A DNA stretch of 64,000 nt from NCBI RefSeq assembly GCF_038024875.1, contig NZ_CP136136.1, positions 3,534,001 to 3,598,000 of the forward strand. The letters are read 5' to 3'. The notes under the pieces are model-generated. The model was not told where the DNA came from. It searched no databases and saw only the letters and a list, made by a program, of their open reading frames with translations. Positions 1 to 10,500 of this stretch are shown here, in pieces. Source of the DNA: Gordonia rubripertincta (GTDB lineage: Bacteria > Actinomycetota > Actinomycetes > Mycobacteriales > Mycobacteriaceae). The position numbers and the translations under genes are program-made. Position 1 is the stretch's first letter, and each line of letters begins with the position of its first letter.

Positions 1-1
1 C

Positions 2-1672
2 CCGGACCTGGGGTCGCTCCCGCGTCCGTCGCGCCCGCCCCTGTCGGCGGCGCAGCAGCGGATGTGGTTCATCAACCAGTTCGATCCGGCCTCACCCGCC
101 TACAACATCCCGTTCGCGATGCGGCTGCGCGGACGTCTCGACACCGTGGCCCTGCGCGCCGCCCTGGCCGACGTGATCACCCGGCACGAGGTGCTGCGCA
201 CCCGGTACCCGCAGGACCTCGATGGTCGCCCATGGCAGGACATCTCGTCCGCCGACGAGGTCACCGTGGACCATTGGTGGCGCGACGACGACGTCGCGGC
301 CCTCACCTCGGCCGGGTTCGACGTCACCCGCGATCTACCCATTCGCGCCGGGATGGTCACCGAGTCCGACGACCACCTCCTGGTGGTCGTCCTCCACCAC
401 ATCGCGGCGGACGGTGAGTCGCTGCGACCGCTCGTCGACGACCTGTTGCACGCCTATGCCGCGCGTACCGCGGGGCGTGCACCAGAACGTCCCGCGCTGG
501 ACGTCCAGTACGTGGACGTCGCGCTGTGGCAGCAGCGCGTCCTCGGGTCGGTGGACGACCCGGACTCCGAGCTCGGCCGGCGCGCCCGGTGGTGGACGGA
601 CGAGCTCGCCGACCTGCCCGATGTTCTCGAATTGCCGACCGATCGTCCGCGGCCGCCGGTGGCATCGCATCGCGGTGCCGTCGTGGAGTTCGAGGTGCCC
701 GAGGGTCTGGCGTCGTCGATCGACGGCTTCGCACGCCGGCATGGGGTCACCGCGTTCATGGTGCTGCACGCCGCGGTGGCGGTCGTGCTGTCCCGCCTGG
801 CGGGCTCCTCCGACATCGCACTCGCCACGCCGGTCGCCGGTCGTGGTCGCGCCGAACTCGATGCCCTGGTCGGCATGTTCGTCAACACCGTCGTCCTGCG
901 CACACCGGTCGACCCGGGCGCCACATTCGGCGAGGTGATCGGGCTGGTCCGCGACACCGACCTCGACGCGTTCGCGGCGGCCGACGTGCCTTTCGAGCAC
1001 CTCGTCGACGTACTGGCCCCGACCCGCAGCGAGGCGTTCGCACCCCTCGCGCAGGTGATGCTGACGCTCGAACAGTCCGCGGTCGGCGACATCTCGGTGC
1101 CCGGCCTGACGGTGACGCCCGTCGAGGCGGGGGTTCCCGCCGCACGGTTCGACCTCATGATCGGCATGACGGCCGCACGCGACGAGGCGGGCGAGCTCGC
1201 CGCCCTGTCCGGGCGGATCGTCTATGCCACCGACCTGTTCGAGGACCGCACTGTCCGCCGTATCGGTGAGCGGATCGTCGACGTCCTCACCACCGGTCTC
1301 GCCGATGACACCGTGGTGGTCGGCGACATCGACCTCGCGGACGCGACCGAGCGTGCCGCCATCGCGGACTGGTCGCGGGGTGCGGTGGTGGAGTTGGGGT
1401 GGGGTGGTCGTTCGGTGGGTTCGGTGGTGGCTGAGCGGGTGGGGTTGTCGGGGTCGCAGGTGGCGGTGTGGTGTGGGGATCGGGTGGTGTCGTATGGGGA
1501 GTTCGGTGGGTTGGTGGCGGGGGTTGCGCGGCGGTTGTTGGGGTTGGGGTGTGGGGGTGGATTCGGCTGTTGGGGTGGTGATGTCGCGGTCGTTGGAGTT
1601 GTTGGTGGCGGTGCATGCGGTGGTGGTTGTGGGTGGGCGGTATGTGCCGGTGGAGGTGGATGCGCCGGTTGA
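2..1672 (+). CDS. NRPS fragment 1: condensation domain C1 and start of A1
   Basis: The frame is open from base 2, so this is an internal part of a longer protein. The C domain begins with the usual SAAQQRMWFINQFD motif near 50-90 and has the catalytic HHIAADG near 400, matching HHxxxDG. It also has the conserved PTDRPRPP segment near 640 and GMFVNTVVLRT near 880. After about 1375 the codon usage changes abruptly and the N-terminal A-domain sequence begins (SYGEFGGLVAGVARRLLGLG). From the G run at 1546-1549 this frame loses homology and runs through Gly/Cys-rich nonsense to a stop at 1672. The real coding continues one base over. The biological end of this piece is therefore about 1549. Confidence 0.7.
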   Translation, partial: PDLGSLPRPSRPPLSAAQQRMWFINQFDPASPAYNIPFAMRLRGRLDTVALRAALADVITRHEVLRTRYPQDLDGRPWQDISSADEVTVDHWWRDDDVAALTSAGFDVTRDLPIRAGMVTESDDHLLVVVLHHIAADGESLRPLVDDLLHAYAARTAGRAPERPALDVQYVDVALWQQRVLGSVDDPDSELGRRARWWTDELADLPDVLELPTDRPRPPVASHRGAVVEFEVPEGLASSIDGFARRHGVTAFMVLHAAVAVVLSRLAGSSDIALATPVAGRGRAELDALVGMFVNTVVLRTPVDPGATFGEVIGLVRDTDLDAFAAADVPFEHLVDVLAPTRSEAFAPLAQVMLTLEQSAVGDISVPGLTVTPVEAGVPAARFDLMIGMTAARDEAGELAALSGRIVYATDLFEDRTVRRIGERIVDVLTTGLADDTVVVGDIDLADATERAAIADWSRGAVVELGWGGRSVGSVVAERVGLSGSQVAVWCGDRVVSYGEFGGLVAGVARRLLGLGCGGGFGCWGGDVAVVGVVGGGACGGGCGWAVCAGGGGCAG

Positions 1673-2700
1673 GCGGGTGGGTTACATGTTGTCGACGGCG
1701 GGTGTGGGTGTGGTGTTGACGCGGGTGTCCGAGGAGGTGGTGGTGCCTTCTGGTGTGGAGTGTGTGGTGGTGGATTGTGGTGTGGGGTCGGGTGTTTCGG
1801 GTGTTGATGGTGGTGTGGAGTTGGGGGTGGTGGTGGATGAGGTGGGGGTGTTGTCGTCGTTGGTGGGTGTGTACACGTTGTTCACGTCTGGGTCGACGGG
1901 TCGGCCGAAGGGTGTGACGGTGTCGCATGGGGCGGTGGTGAATCGGTTGGGGTGGATGCAGTCGTTGTTCGGGGTGTCTGGTGATGATGTGGTGTTGTGG
2001 AAGACGCCGGTGTCGTTTGATGTGTCGGTGTGGGAGTTGTTCTGGCCGTTGATGGTTGGTGCTTCGGTGGTGGTGGCGGAGCCGGGTGGGCATCGGGATC
2101 CGTGGTATGTGGCGTCGGTGGTGGAGCGGTTTGGTGTGTCGGTGTGTCATTTTGTGCCGTCGATGTTGTCGGTGTTCGTGGATGCGTTGGGTGGTTCTGG
2201 TCCGGTTGGTTCGGGTGGGGTGGGGTTGGGGTCGTTGCGGCAGGTGTTTTGTTCGGGTGAGGCGTTGGGTGTGGCGGGTGTGGAGGGGTTGCGGGGGTTG
2301 GTGCCGGGTGTGCGGGTGGTGAATTTGTATGGGCCGACTGAGGCTGCGGTGGATGTGACGTCGTATGTGGTCTCGGGTGGTGAGGTGGTGGTGCCGATTG
2401 GTCGTGCGGTGCCGAATGTGTCGGTGTGGGTGTTGGATTCGCGGTTGCGGCCGGTGCCGGTGGGTGTGGTGGGTGAGTTGTATCTGGGGTGGGGTGCAGG
2501 TGGCTCGGGGGTATGCGTCGCGGTCGGGGTTGACCGCGGAGCGGTTTGTGGCGGATCCGTTTGGTGGGGCGGGTTCGCGGTTGTATCGGACGGGTGATCG
2601 GGTCCGGTGGTCTGGTGTTGGTGAGTTGGAGTATCTGGGGCGTAGTGATTTTCAGGTGAAGCTGCGTGGTCAGCGGATCGAGTTGGGGGAGATCGAGTCG
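1375..2700 (+). other. G/T-rich, C-poor compositional island covering adenylation domain A1
   Basis: From about 1375 to 2700 the top strand is dominated by G and T with few C, and codons end in G or T. Both flanks return sharply to the C-rich third positions typical of the window. The left edge falls in the C1-A1 linker, just after ADWS. The right edge falls just after the A8 motif (RIELGEIES). The island therefore matches the A1 core almost exactly. I infer import or gene conversion of this domain from another NRPS gene. Confidence 0.8.
1551..2597 (+). CDS. NRPS fragment 2: adenylation domain A1, serine-type pocket
   Basis: This frame carries the body of A1. It has the ATP-binding motif LFTSGSTGRPKGV near 1880, FDVSVWELF near 2020, the SGEAL motif near 2255 and NLYGPTEAAVDV near 2320. 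Read by eye against GrsA, the specificity pocket is D-V-W-H-F-S-L-V-D. With the A10 lysine (in fragment 3) it gives DVWHFSLVDK, the code known for serine in EntF. Homology stops at the GGGG at 2486-2489, where the A8 region should read YLGGVQ. The remaining residues to 2597 are frameshifted. The whole segment uses GTG, TTG, GGT and GGG codons rather than the C-ending codons of its neighbours. Confidence 0.65.
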   Translation: MGVDSAVGVVMSRSLELLVAVHAVVVVGGRYVPVEVDAPVERVGYMLSTAGVGVVLTRVSEEVVVPSGVECVVVDCGVGSGVSGVDGGVELGVVVDEVGVLSSLVGVYTLFTSGSTGRPKGVTVSHGAVVNRLGWMQSLFGVSGDDVVLWKTPVSFDVSVWELFWPLMVGASVVVAEPGGHRDPWYVASVVERFGVSVCHFVPSMLSVFVDALGGSGPVGSGGVGLGSLRQVFCSGEALGVAGVEGLRGLVPGVRVVNLYGPTEAAVDVTSYVVSGGEVVVPIGRAVPNVSVWVLDSRLRPVPVGVVGELYLGWGAGGSGVCVAVGVDRGAVCGGSVWWGGFAVVSDG

Positions 2701-4584
2701 GTCCTGCAGACCGCACCGGGGGTGACCCAGGTCGTGGCGTCCGTGATGGAACTGGCCGCCGGCGAGCAGCTCATCGCCCATCTGACCGGATCGGACGTCG
2801 ACCTCGACACCGTCCGGTCCGTCGCCGAGAAACTGCCCGCTTACATGCGTCCCACGTCGTGGGTGATCCTCGACGAGATGCCGTCGAACACCGCCGGCAA
2901 GATCGATCGCAAGGCACTCCCGCTTCCGATGTACGCGGCCGATGATCACGTCGCCCCGTCGACACCCGCCGAGATCGCCGTCGCCGGCATTTTCGCCGAT
3001 GTGCTCGGGGTTGACGAGGTCTCGGCCGACGCCGGCTTCTTCGACGCCGGCGGGAACTCGCTGGCGGCAACCCGTCTCGCGTCACGCCTGGGACGGGCAC
3101 TCGGCGTGCCGGTGACCGTGCGAGACGTCTTCGACGAACCGACCGTTCGCGGCCTCGCCGCCGTCATCGAGCGATCCGGCCTCGATGCCGCGGCGCTCGG
3201 CGTCGAGGTGGGCGAGAGGTCGTCGGGACCGTTACCGCGTCCCGACGTCCTGCCGCTGTCCAGTGCACAACGACGCATGTGGTTCCTCAACCAGTTCGAA
3301 CCCGACGTCGCGTCGTACGTCATCCCGTTCGGATTCCGTCTGCGCGGACAGGTCGACGTCGACGACGTGCGGGGCGCGCTCGGTGACGTGATCGCGCGCC
3401 ACGAGATCCTGCGGACCATCTACCCGCTCGGGCCGGACGGCAGACCGCGTCAGGTCATCGTCGACGAGGCCGAGTTCGACTGGCGGGTGGTCGATTCCGA
3501 TACCGAGGCGATGGCCGTCGCCGCGGCACCGTACGACCTCACCCGCGACCTGCCGCTGCGGGCACGTCTGCACGGCGATCCCGCAAGCGGTGCGCTGCTC
3601 GTCATCGCGGTTCACCACATCGCCGCGGACGGGGCGTCGGGACCGGTCCTGGCCCGCGATCTGCTCACCGCCTACGTCGCACGACGCGACGGTCGCACAC
3701 CGGACTGGGCCCCCTTGCATCGCCAGTACGCCGACCATGTCCTGGAACTCCGGCAGGGTGACACCACCGCGGCCACCCGACGCCGGTGGTGGGCGGACCG
3801 CCTCGCCGGGGCCCCTGCGCTGCTCGAACTCCCGACCACCCATCCGCGACCCGCCACCCGCGAGACCCGCGGCGCCACGGTCGACTTCACGATTCCCGGC
3901 CGGACCGCACTGGCTGCCACCGACCTCGCCCGTGCCGCCGGGACGACCACGTTCATGGTGCTCCACGCAGCTCTCGCCGCACTTCTGAGCCGCCTCTCCG
4001 GTAGCGGAGACGTCGTCATCGGCACCGCCACCGCCGGCCGCGACGGTGAGACCGACGACCTGATCGGCATGTTCGTCAACACCGTCGCCCTGCGCAGCCG
4101 GGTCGCGGCCGACGACGGTTTCGCCGTCCTCCTCGACGAGATCCGCGACGGCGACCTCGACGCCCTCGCCCACGCCGACGTCCCCTTCGACGAGGTGCTC
4201 GACGCGCTCGGGATCACCCGAGCAGCGTCCTACGCACCGCTCGTGCAGGTGCTGCTCACCACCACCGACACCGCAGACACCTCACCACTGCCCGCGGATC
4301 TGACCACCCCAACTCGCCGGCCTCGCCATCAGCCCGGTGACCGTCGTCGACGATTCCGCCAAGTTCGACCTCACGGTGGCGGTCCGCACCGGTGGGGCGG
4401 CGGGAGCGCCGTGGCGGGGCACCCTCACCTACGCCACCGATCTCTACGACGACGCCGACGCCCGGCGCCTGGCCGACCGGTTCGTCGGCCTGCTGGCCGG
4501 GGCGGTCGCCGACGCCACCACGCCGGTCGGCGATCTCGATCTGCTCGCCGCCGACGACGAGACGGAGCCGCTGGTCTCCGGTGA
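2491..4584 (+). CDS. NRPS fragment 3: end of A1, PCP1 and most of C2
   Basis: Homology resumes here with GVQVARGYASRSGLTAERF, then YRTGD and VKLRGQRIELGEIES, the A7-A8 end of A1. Normal C-rich codon usage returns near 2700. The A10 motif is SNTAGKIDRKALP near 2885, with the catalytic lysine. PCP1 has FFDAGGNSLAATRL with the phosphopantetheine serine at 3058-3060. C2 starts near 3240 (SSAQRRMWFLNQFE) and has HHIAADG near 3615 and GMFVNTVALRS near 4065. Homology ends at the CCCC at 4307-4310; after that the frame is Arg/Pro-rich nonsense to the stop at 4584. Confidence 0.7.
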   Translation, partial: GVQVARGYASRSGLTAERFVADPFGGAGSRLYRTGDRVRWSGVGELEYLGRSDFQVKLRGQRIELGEIESVLQTAPGVTQVVASVMELAAGEQLIAHLTGSDVDLDTVRSVAEKLPAYMRPTSWVILDEMPSNTAGKIDRKALPLPMYAADDHVAPSTPAEIAVAGIFADVLGVDEVSADAGFFDAGGNSLAATRLASRLGRALGVPVTVRDVFDEPTVRGLAAVIERSGLDAAALGVEVGERSSGPLPRPDVLPLSSAQRRMWFLNQFEPDVASYVIPFGFRLRGQVDVDDVRGALGDVIARHEILRTIYPLGPDGRPRQVIVDEAEFDWRVVDSDTEAMAVAAAPYDLTRDLPLRARLHGDPASGALLVIAVHHIAADGASGPVLARDLLTAYVARRDGRTPDWAPLHRQYADHVLELRQGDTTAATRRRWWADRLAGAPALLELPTTHPRPATRETRGATVDFTIPGRTALAATDLARAAGTTTFMVLHAALAALLSRLSGSGDVVIGTATAGRDGETDDLIGMFVNTVALRSRVAADDGFAVLLDEIRDGDLDALAHADVPFDEVLDALGITRAASYAPLVQVLLTTTDTADTSPLPADLTTPTRRPRHQPGDRRRRFRQVRPHGGGPHRWGGGSAVAGHPHLRHRSLRRRRRPAPGRPVRRPAGRGGRRRHHAGRRSRSARRRRRDGAAGLR

Positions 4585-7500
4585 CCCGGACCCGGCCGTC
4601 GTGGTCCTTCCCGAACTGCTCGCCGCCGCCGTCCGGTCGCGGGGCGACCACCCCGCCGTCATCGACGACCTCGGCGCCTGGACGTATGACGAGTTGGACA
4701 ACGCGAGTTCCCATCTCGCCGCCGAACTCATCGGGCTGGGCGTCGGCCCGGACGACGTCGTCGTGTGCGCCTTCGGACGGTCGGCACGGGCACAACTCGC
4801 ACTGTGGGCGGTTGCCAGGACCGGCGCGGTGTACTGCCCGGTCGATCCCCGGCATCCCGCGGATCGCATCGCCCGCGTGGTGGGTGCCGCGCGCGCCAGG
4901 GTGGGGCTCACCGACGGCTCGGTGCAGAACCTCGGCGAGGATCTGTGCTGGATGCGTCTCGACGCCGACCGCGCCGCCGAACTCCGATCCCGAGATCACC
5001 GGCCGGCCCCCGGGATGCGACGCGCGGTACACCCCGACGACGGCGCGTACATGATCTTCACGTCCGGTTCGACCGGGCTGCCCAAGGGTGTCCTCGTCAC
5101 CCATCGTGGCCTCACCGGAGTGGCCGCGGTGCTGCGCGACCGTCACGGCTCGGGACCGCAGGCCCGATGGCTGGGAATCAGCTCACCCGCCTTCGACGCC
5201 GCGATCCTCGAGATCCTCGGTGCCTACGGCAGCGGGGCCACGCTCGTCGTCGTCCCGCCGGAGATCTACGGTGGCCGCGAACTGGCGGACTTCATCACGA
5301 CGCATCGCACCACGCACGCGTTCCTGGTGACCTCGGTGGCCGCCTCGCTACCGGACCCCGCGTCGTTGCCCTTCACCAACGTGCTCGTCGGCGGCGAAGC
5401 GGTCCCCGACGCCGAGAAGAACCGGTGGGCCGCGCACACCGCTTTCCACAACGGCTACGGGCCCACCGAGACGACGATCATCAGCGTCACCTCACCGGCG
5501 ATCGACCTCGACGAACCGGTCCGGCTGGGATGTCCCGTGCCCGGCGCCACCGCCCACGTCCTCGACGGCCGACTCCATCCGGTGCCGGCTGATGTCGTCG
5601 GAGAGCTGTATCTCGCCGGCGGCGAGCTCGCCCGCGGTTACCACAACCTTCCGGCCCTCACCGCCGAGCGTTTCGTGCCCGCACCGTTCGGACCGCCGGG
5701 CAGCCGCATGTACCGCACCGGCGACCTTGTCCGCCGGTCGCGCACCGGCGACCTGACCTACGTGGGGCGCAGCGACTTCCAGGTGAAACTGCGCGGACAG
5801 CGTCTGGAACTCGGCGAGATCGAGGCGACCTTGACCGCTCACCCGGCCGTGCGCAACGCGGTCGTCATCGGCGTGGGTGACCCCGTCACCGAGCTCGCGG
5901 GCTACGTCGAACCTCTCGCCCCGGGCGCCGACCTCGACACCGCCGACCTGCGCGATCACCTCGCTGCGCAGCTGCCGCCGTACATGGTTCCCGCCAATCT
6001 CGCTGTCCTCGAGCACCTCCCGCGCAATCCGGTCGGCAAGATAGACCGCCGGCAGTTGCCGGAGATCGACACCGTCGACACGTCCGGCACCCACACACCG
6101 CCGTCGGGGCACACCGAACGGATCCTCGCCGCGATCGTCGCCGACATCCTCGGCCTCGAGAAGGTCTCGGTCACCGCGGATTTCTTCGCCATCGGCGGGA
6201 ACTCGCTGTCGGCGACCCGACTGAGCGCGCGTGCCGGGGACCGGTTCGGCGTCCGCCTGGGTGTCCGTGACGTCTTCGAGTCGACGACCGTGCGCGGGCT
6301 CGCGCGCCGGATCGAGACCGCCTACGACTCGGCGCCGCCCCACGCGCCGCTGGTCCGCGTCGTCGAGCGCCCGGTGCGGATTCCGTTGTCCTATGCGCAG
6401 CAACGCATCTGGTTCCTCAACCGGTTCGAACCGGGGTCGGCCGCCTACACCATCCCGCTGGCCGTCCGGTTGCGTGGTCCGCTCGATCGGTCGGCGCTGC
6501 GCGAGTCCGTCGTCGATGTGCTCGCGCGGCACGAGATCCTGCGCACGACCTTCCCGGCCGACGCGGGTGAGCCTTTCCAGCGCGTCCTGGACATCGACGA
6601 AGCCCGGGCAGCACTGCGGTGGGAAACCGATATGCTGACCGCCGATTCGCTCACCGCCGACGACCTGCCCGTGCTGCTCGGGCCGCTCGGGTTCGACCTC
6701 GCCACCGAGATCCCCGTGCGCGTACGACTTCTGGACGTGGGAGGCGACGCCACAGACGGTGGTGACCACGTTCTCGTCGTGCTTCTGCACCACATCGCGG
6801 CCGACGGCGAGTCGATGCGACCGCTGTTGTCCGACCTGTGGACGGCGTACCTCGCCCGCGTCGAGGGACGGCCACCGGCGTTCACCGAGCTACCGGTCCA
6901 GTTCGCCGATCACGCTCTGTGGCAACGACAGACCCTCGGCGATGTCGACGCCCCGGATTCGGTCCTCGGTAAGCAGGTCGGGTACTGGGTCAACCGGCTG
7001 TCGGACCTGCCCGACCTCCTCCCGCTGCCGACGGATCGCCCGCGGCCGCCGGTCGCCTCGCAGCGTGGCGGGCGCGTCACCGCGGAGATCCCGGCCGACC
7101 TGGCCGCCCGGATCTCCGCCTCGGCACGGGATCGCGGGATCACCGACTTCATGACGGTCCACGCGGCCCTCGCGATTCTCCTGGCGCGCCTGTCGGCAAG
7201 CCGCGACATCGCGATCAGCACCCCGGTTGCCGGTCGTGGCCATGCTCATCTCGATGACCTCGTCGGCATGTTCGTCAACACCCTGGTCCTGCGCAGCGAG
7301 GTCGACCCGGCCCTCGACGTCCGGGACTTCCTCGACCGCGTCCGCATCGACGACGTCAACGCGCTCGCCCGCGCGGATGTCCCGTTCGACTACCTCGTGG
7401 ACCGGCTGGCGCCGGCGCGATCCGAGGCCTTCGCCCCGCTGAGCCAGGTGATGCTGTCGGTGCTGCATGCCGCGGGGACTGCGGAGACCTCCGACGCGGC

Positions 7501-10500
7501 CGAGGCCCCCGGTGGACTCCGTCTGGAACCTCTCGCGGTGTCCACCAGGACCACTCAGCTCGACATGACTGTCGCGGTCAGCGTGGATCCGGAGGGGGCG
7601 TGGCCGGTCGAGATCGTCTACGCGGCCGATCTGTTCGACGTGTCCACCATCGAGGTGATGATCACGCGGCTGATCCGTGTGCTCGACGCGCTCGCCGGCC
7701 CGGAGATCGACCGTCGGCCGGTGGGCGAGATCGACCTGTCCGACGACGCCGAGCGCGCCCGGATCGCCGAACTGGCCTCCGGCCCGGACCTGTCGGTGCC
7801 CTGGTCGACGGTCTCCGAGGCGGTCGACGCGGCGGCCCGCCGCGCACCCGACGCGATCGCTCTGGTGGCGGGGGACCGAACGCTGACGTACGCGGAGTTC
7901 ACCGCCCGGGTGTCCGATCTGGCGCAGCGGCTGACGGACCAGGGCGTGGGACCGGATGTCGCGGTGGGCGTGTGCATCCCGCGTTCGGTCGAGCTCGTCC
8001 TGGCGATCCACGCCGTGGTCGCTGCCGGCGGCGCCTACGTGGTCATCGACCCGGCAACACCGGCGGAACGACTCACGGCGATGACCGACGCGGCGTCGAT
8101 CTCGGTGATCCTGGCCGCCGAGCCCCGGCCCGAGATCCTCGTCGGTGTCACGCCGGACGTACTGGTGGTCGACGCGGATCCCCCGGTTGCCGACGGCCAC
8201 GTCGCGGCAGTGTCCCGCACCGCATTCCGTCGGGTGGTCGATCCGGAGAACGCGCTGTACACACTGTTCACGTCGGGGTCGACGGGAACCCCCAAGGGCG
8301 TCACGGTGAGTCACCGAGCAGTCCTGAACCGACTCGCCTGGATGCACATCCGGGAACCCCTGGGCGCCGACGACGTCGTGATGCTGAAGACCCCGGCCAC
8401 CTTCGACGTGTCGGTGCCGGAACTGTTCGCACCACTGATGGCCGGTGCCAGACTGGTGATCGCCGAGGACGGCCGGCACATCGATCCGGCCTACGTCCTC
8501 GACGAGGTCCGACGTCGGCGGGTCACGTCGATCCACTTCGTGCCGTCGATGATGGCGGCATTCGCCGAATACGTGGGCGACGACCCCGAGCGGCGCGCGG
8601 CCCTGGCGACGTTGCGGCGCGTCAACGCCTCCGGCGAGGCGCTGCCCGCGGCCACCGCGCATGCGATGCGCGCGCTCGTCCCGGATACGGACATGGACAA
8701 CCTGTACGGGCCCACCGAGGCCGCGGTCGAGGTCACCGTCTACCGCCTCGGCACCGACGAGGCGACCGTGCCGATCGGACGGCCGATCGCGAACACCACG
8801 ACCTGGGTCCTCGACGACCGGCTGCAACCCGCGCCGGTCGGCGTCGTCGGCGAACTCTATGTCGGCGGCGGGCAGCTGGCCCGCGGATACGCGTCCCGAC
8901 CGGATCTCACCGCCGAACGCTTCGTCGCCGACCCCACCGGCCGCCCGGGTGCCCGACTGTACCGGACCGGTGACCTGGTCCGATGGAATGCGGAAGGCGC
9001 GCTCGAGTACCTCGGCCGCGCCGACTTCCAGGTGAAACTTCGCGGACAACGCATCGAGCTGGCGGAGATCGAGTCGATCCTCGCGCGGATCGACGGCATC
9101 ACCCACGCCGCGGCGACCGTCCGCAGCGGACCGACGGGCGAGGTCCTGGTCGGATACCTCGCCGGCGACGTCGATCTCGATGCAGTGCGCGAGCGCGTGG
9201 CCGAGACACTGCCGCAATACATGCGACCGACGCAGTGGGTGATCCTCGACGACGTCCCGCTGACCTCCACCGGCAAGCTCGATCGTCGTGCCCTGCCCGC
9301 GCCGACCGCGGTGTCGGCCGAGTTCGTCCCGCCGGCCGACGGGATCGAGCGAGCCCTGGCGGCGGTCTTCGCCGACGTCCTGGCACTCGACGAGGTCTCG
9401 GTGACGGTGCCGTTCTTCGACCTCGGCGGGCACTCGCTGGCCGCGATGCGTGTCGTGGCCGGCGTTGCTGAACGTCTCGGGGTGGACATCGACATCCGCG
9501 ACATCTTCCGCGCACCGACCGTACGAGAGCTCGCCCGTTCGCTGACCCGGCGGCGACTGTCGGCGCAGCCGTTGAGTCGTCGCCGGCGCCCGGCGCGGAT
9601 TCCGTTGTCGTATGCGCAGCAACGGATCTGGTTCATCAACCAGTTCGACGTCACGTCGCCGGTGTACAACATGCCGGTAGCGTTCGACGTCCTCGGTGAC
9701 CCGGACCTCGCTGCGCTGCGCGAGGCCTTGCTCGACGTCGTCGCCCGGCACGAGCCGCTGCGCACCGTTTTCCCGATGGCGGACGACGGGACGCCGGTGC
9801 AGCTCGTCCTCGACACGAGCGGTGCGGCGAGCCGCCTGCGCTGGGATGAGACAACCGACCCCGACGCCGCGATGGCCGTCTGCGCGGAGGGATTCGACGT
9901 CACCGTCGACCTTCCGGTGCGGGTGGCGATCTCGCCCACCGACGACGGATACCGCGTCGTCGTGGTGATCCACCACATCGCCGGTGACGCCGCATCCCTG
10001 CAGATCCTGTCCGAGGAACTGCTGGTTGCGTACCAGATGCGAGCGGCGGGGGCGGATCTGCCCGCGCCGGACCCACTTCCGGTGGGTTACGTCGACCACA
10101 CGATCTGGCAGCGCGAGACTCTCGGCGATCTCGACGACCCGACCTCGCTGATGGCGGCCCAGTTCGACTACTGGTCGACGGCGCTCGACGGCATCCCCGC
10201 CGCACTCGACCTTCCGACGGACCGTCCGCGGCCGCCGGTGATCGACCACCGAGGCGGACGTTTGCCGATCGACCTCGGGCCCGAACGCAGTGCCGCGGTC
10301 GCCCGCACCGCCCGGGCGCATGGGCTGACGCCGTTCATGGTGTGCCACGCCGCATTCGCCGCGGCGCTCGCCAGACTCGCCGATGTCGACGACGTGAGTA
10401 TCGGTGCCGCGGTCTCGGGTCGCGGGCAGGCTGCGACCACGCGCATGATCGGCATGTTCATCAACACCGTCGTCCTGCGCACGAGGCTCGGAGCCGACGA

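Noticed and set aside
1375..2700. The C-poor island as the product of targeted mutagenesis (diversity-generating element or deaminase)
   Set aside because: No reverse transcriptase, template repeat or deaminase gene is present. The island keeps intact A-domain motifs and ends at domain borders, which fits recombination better.
1287..2949. Long minus-strand frames opposite the G/T-rich island (Pro/Thr/His-rich)
   Set aside because: They are the complement of the G/T-rich codons and show no recognisable protein.
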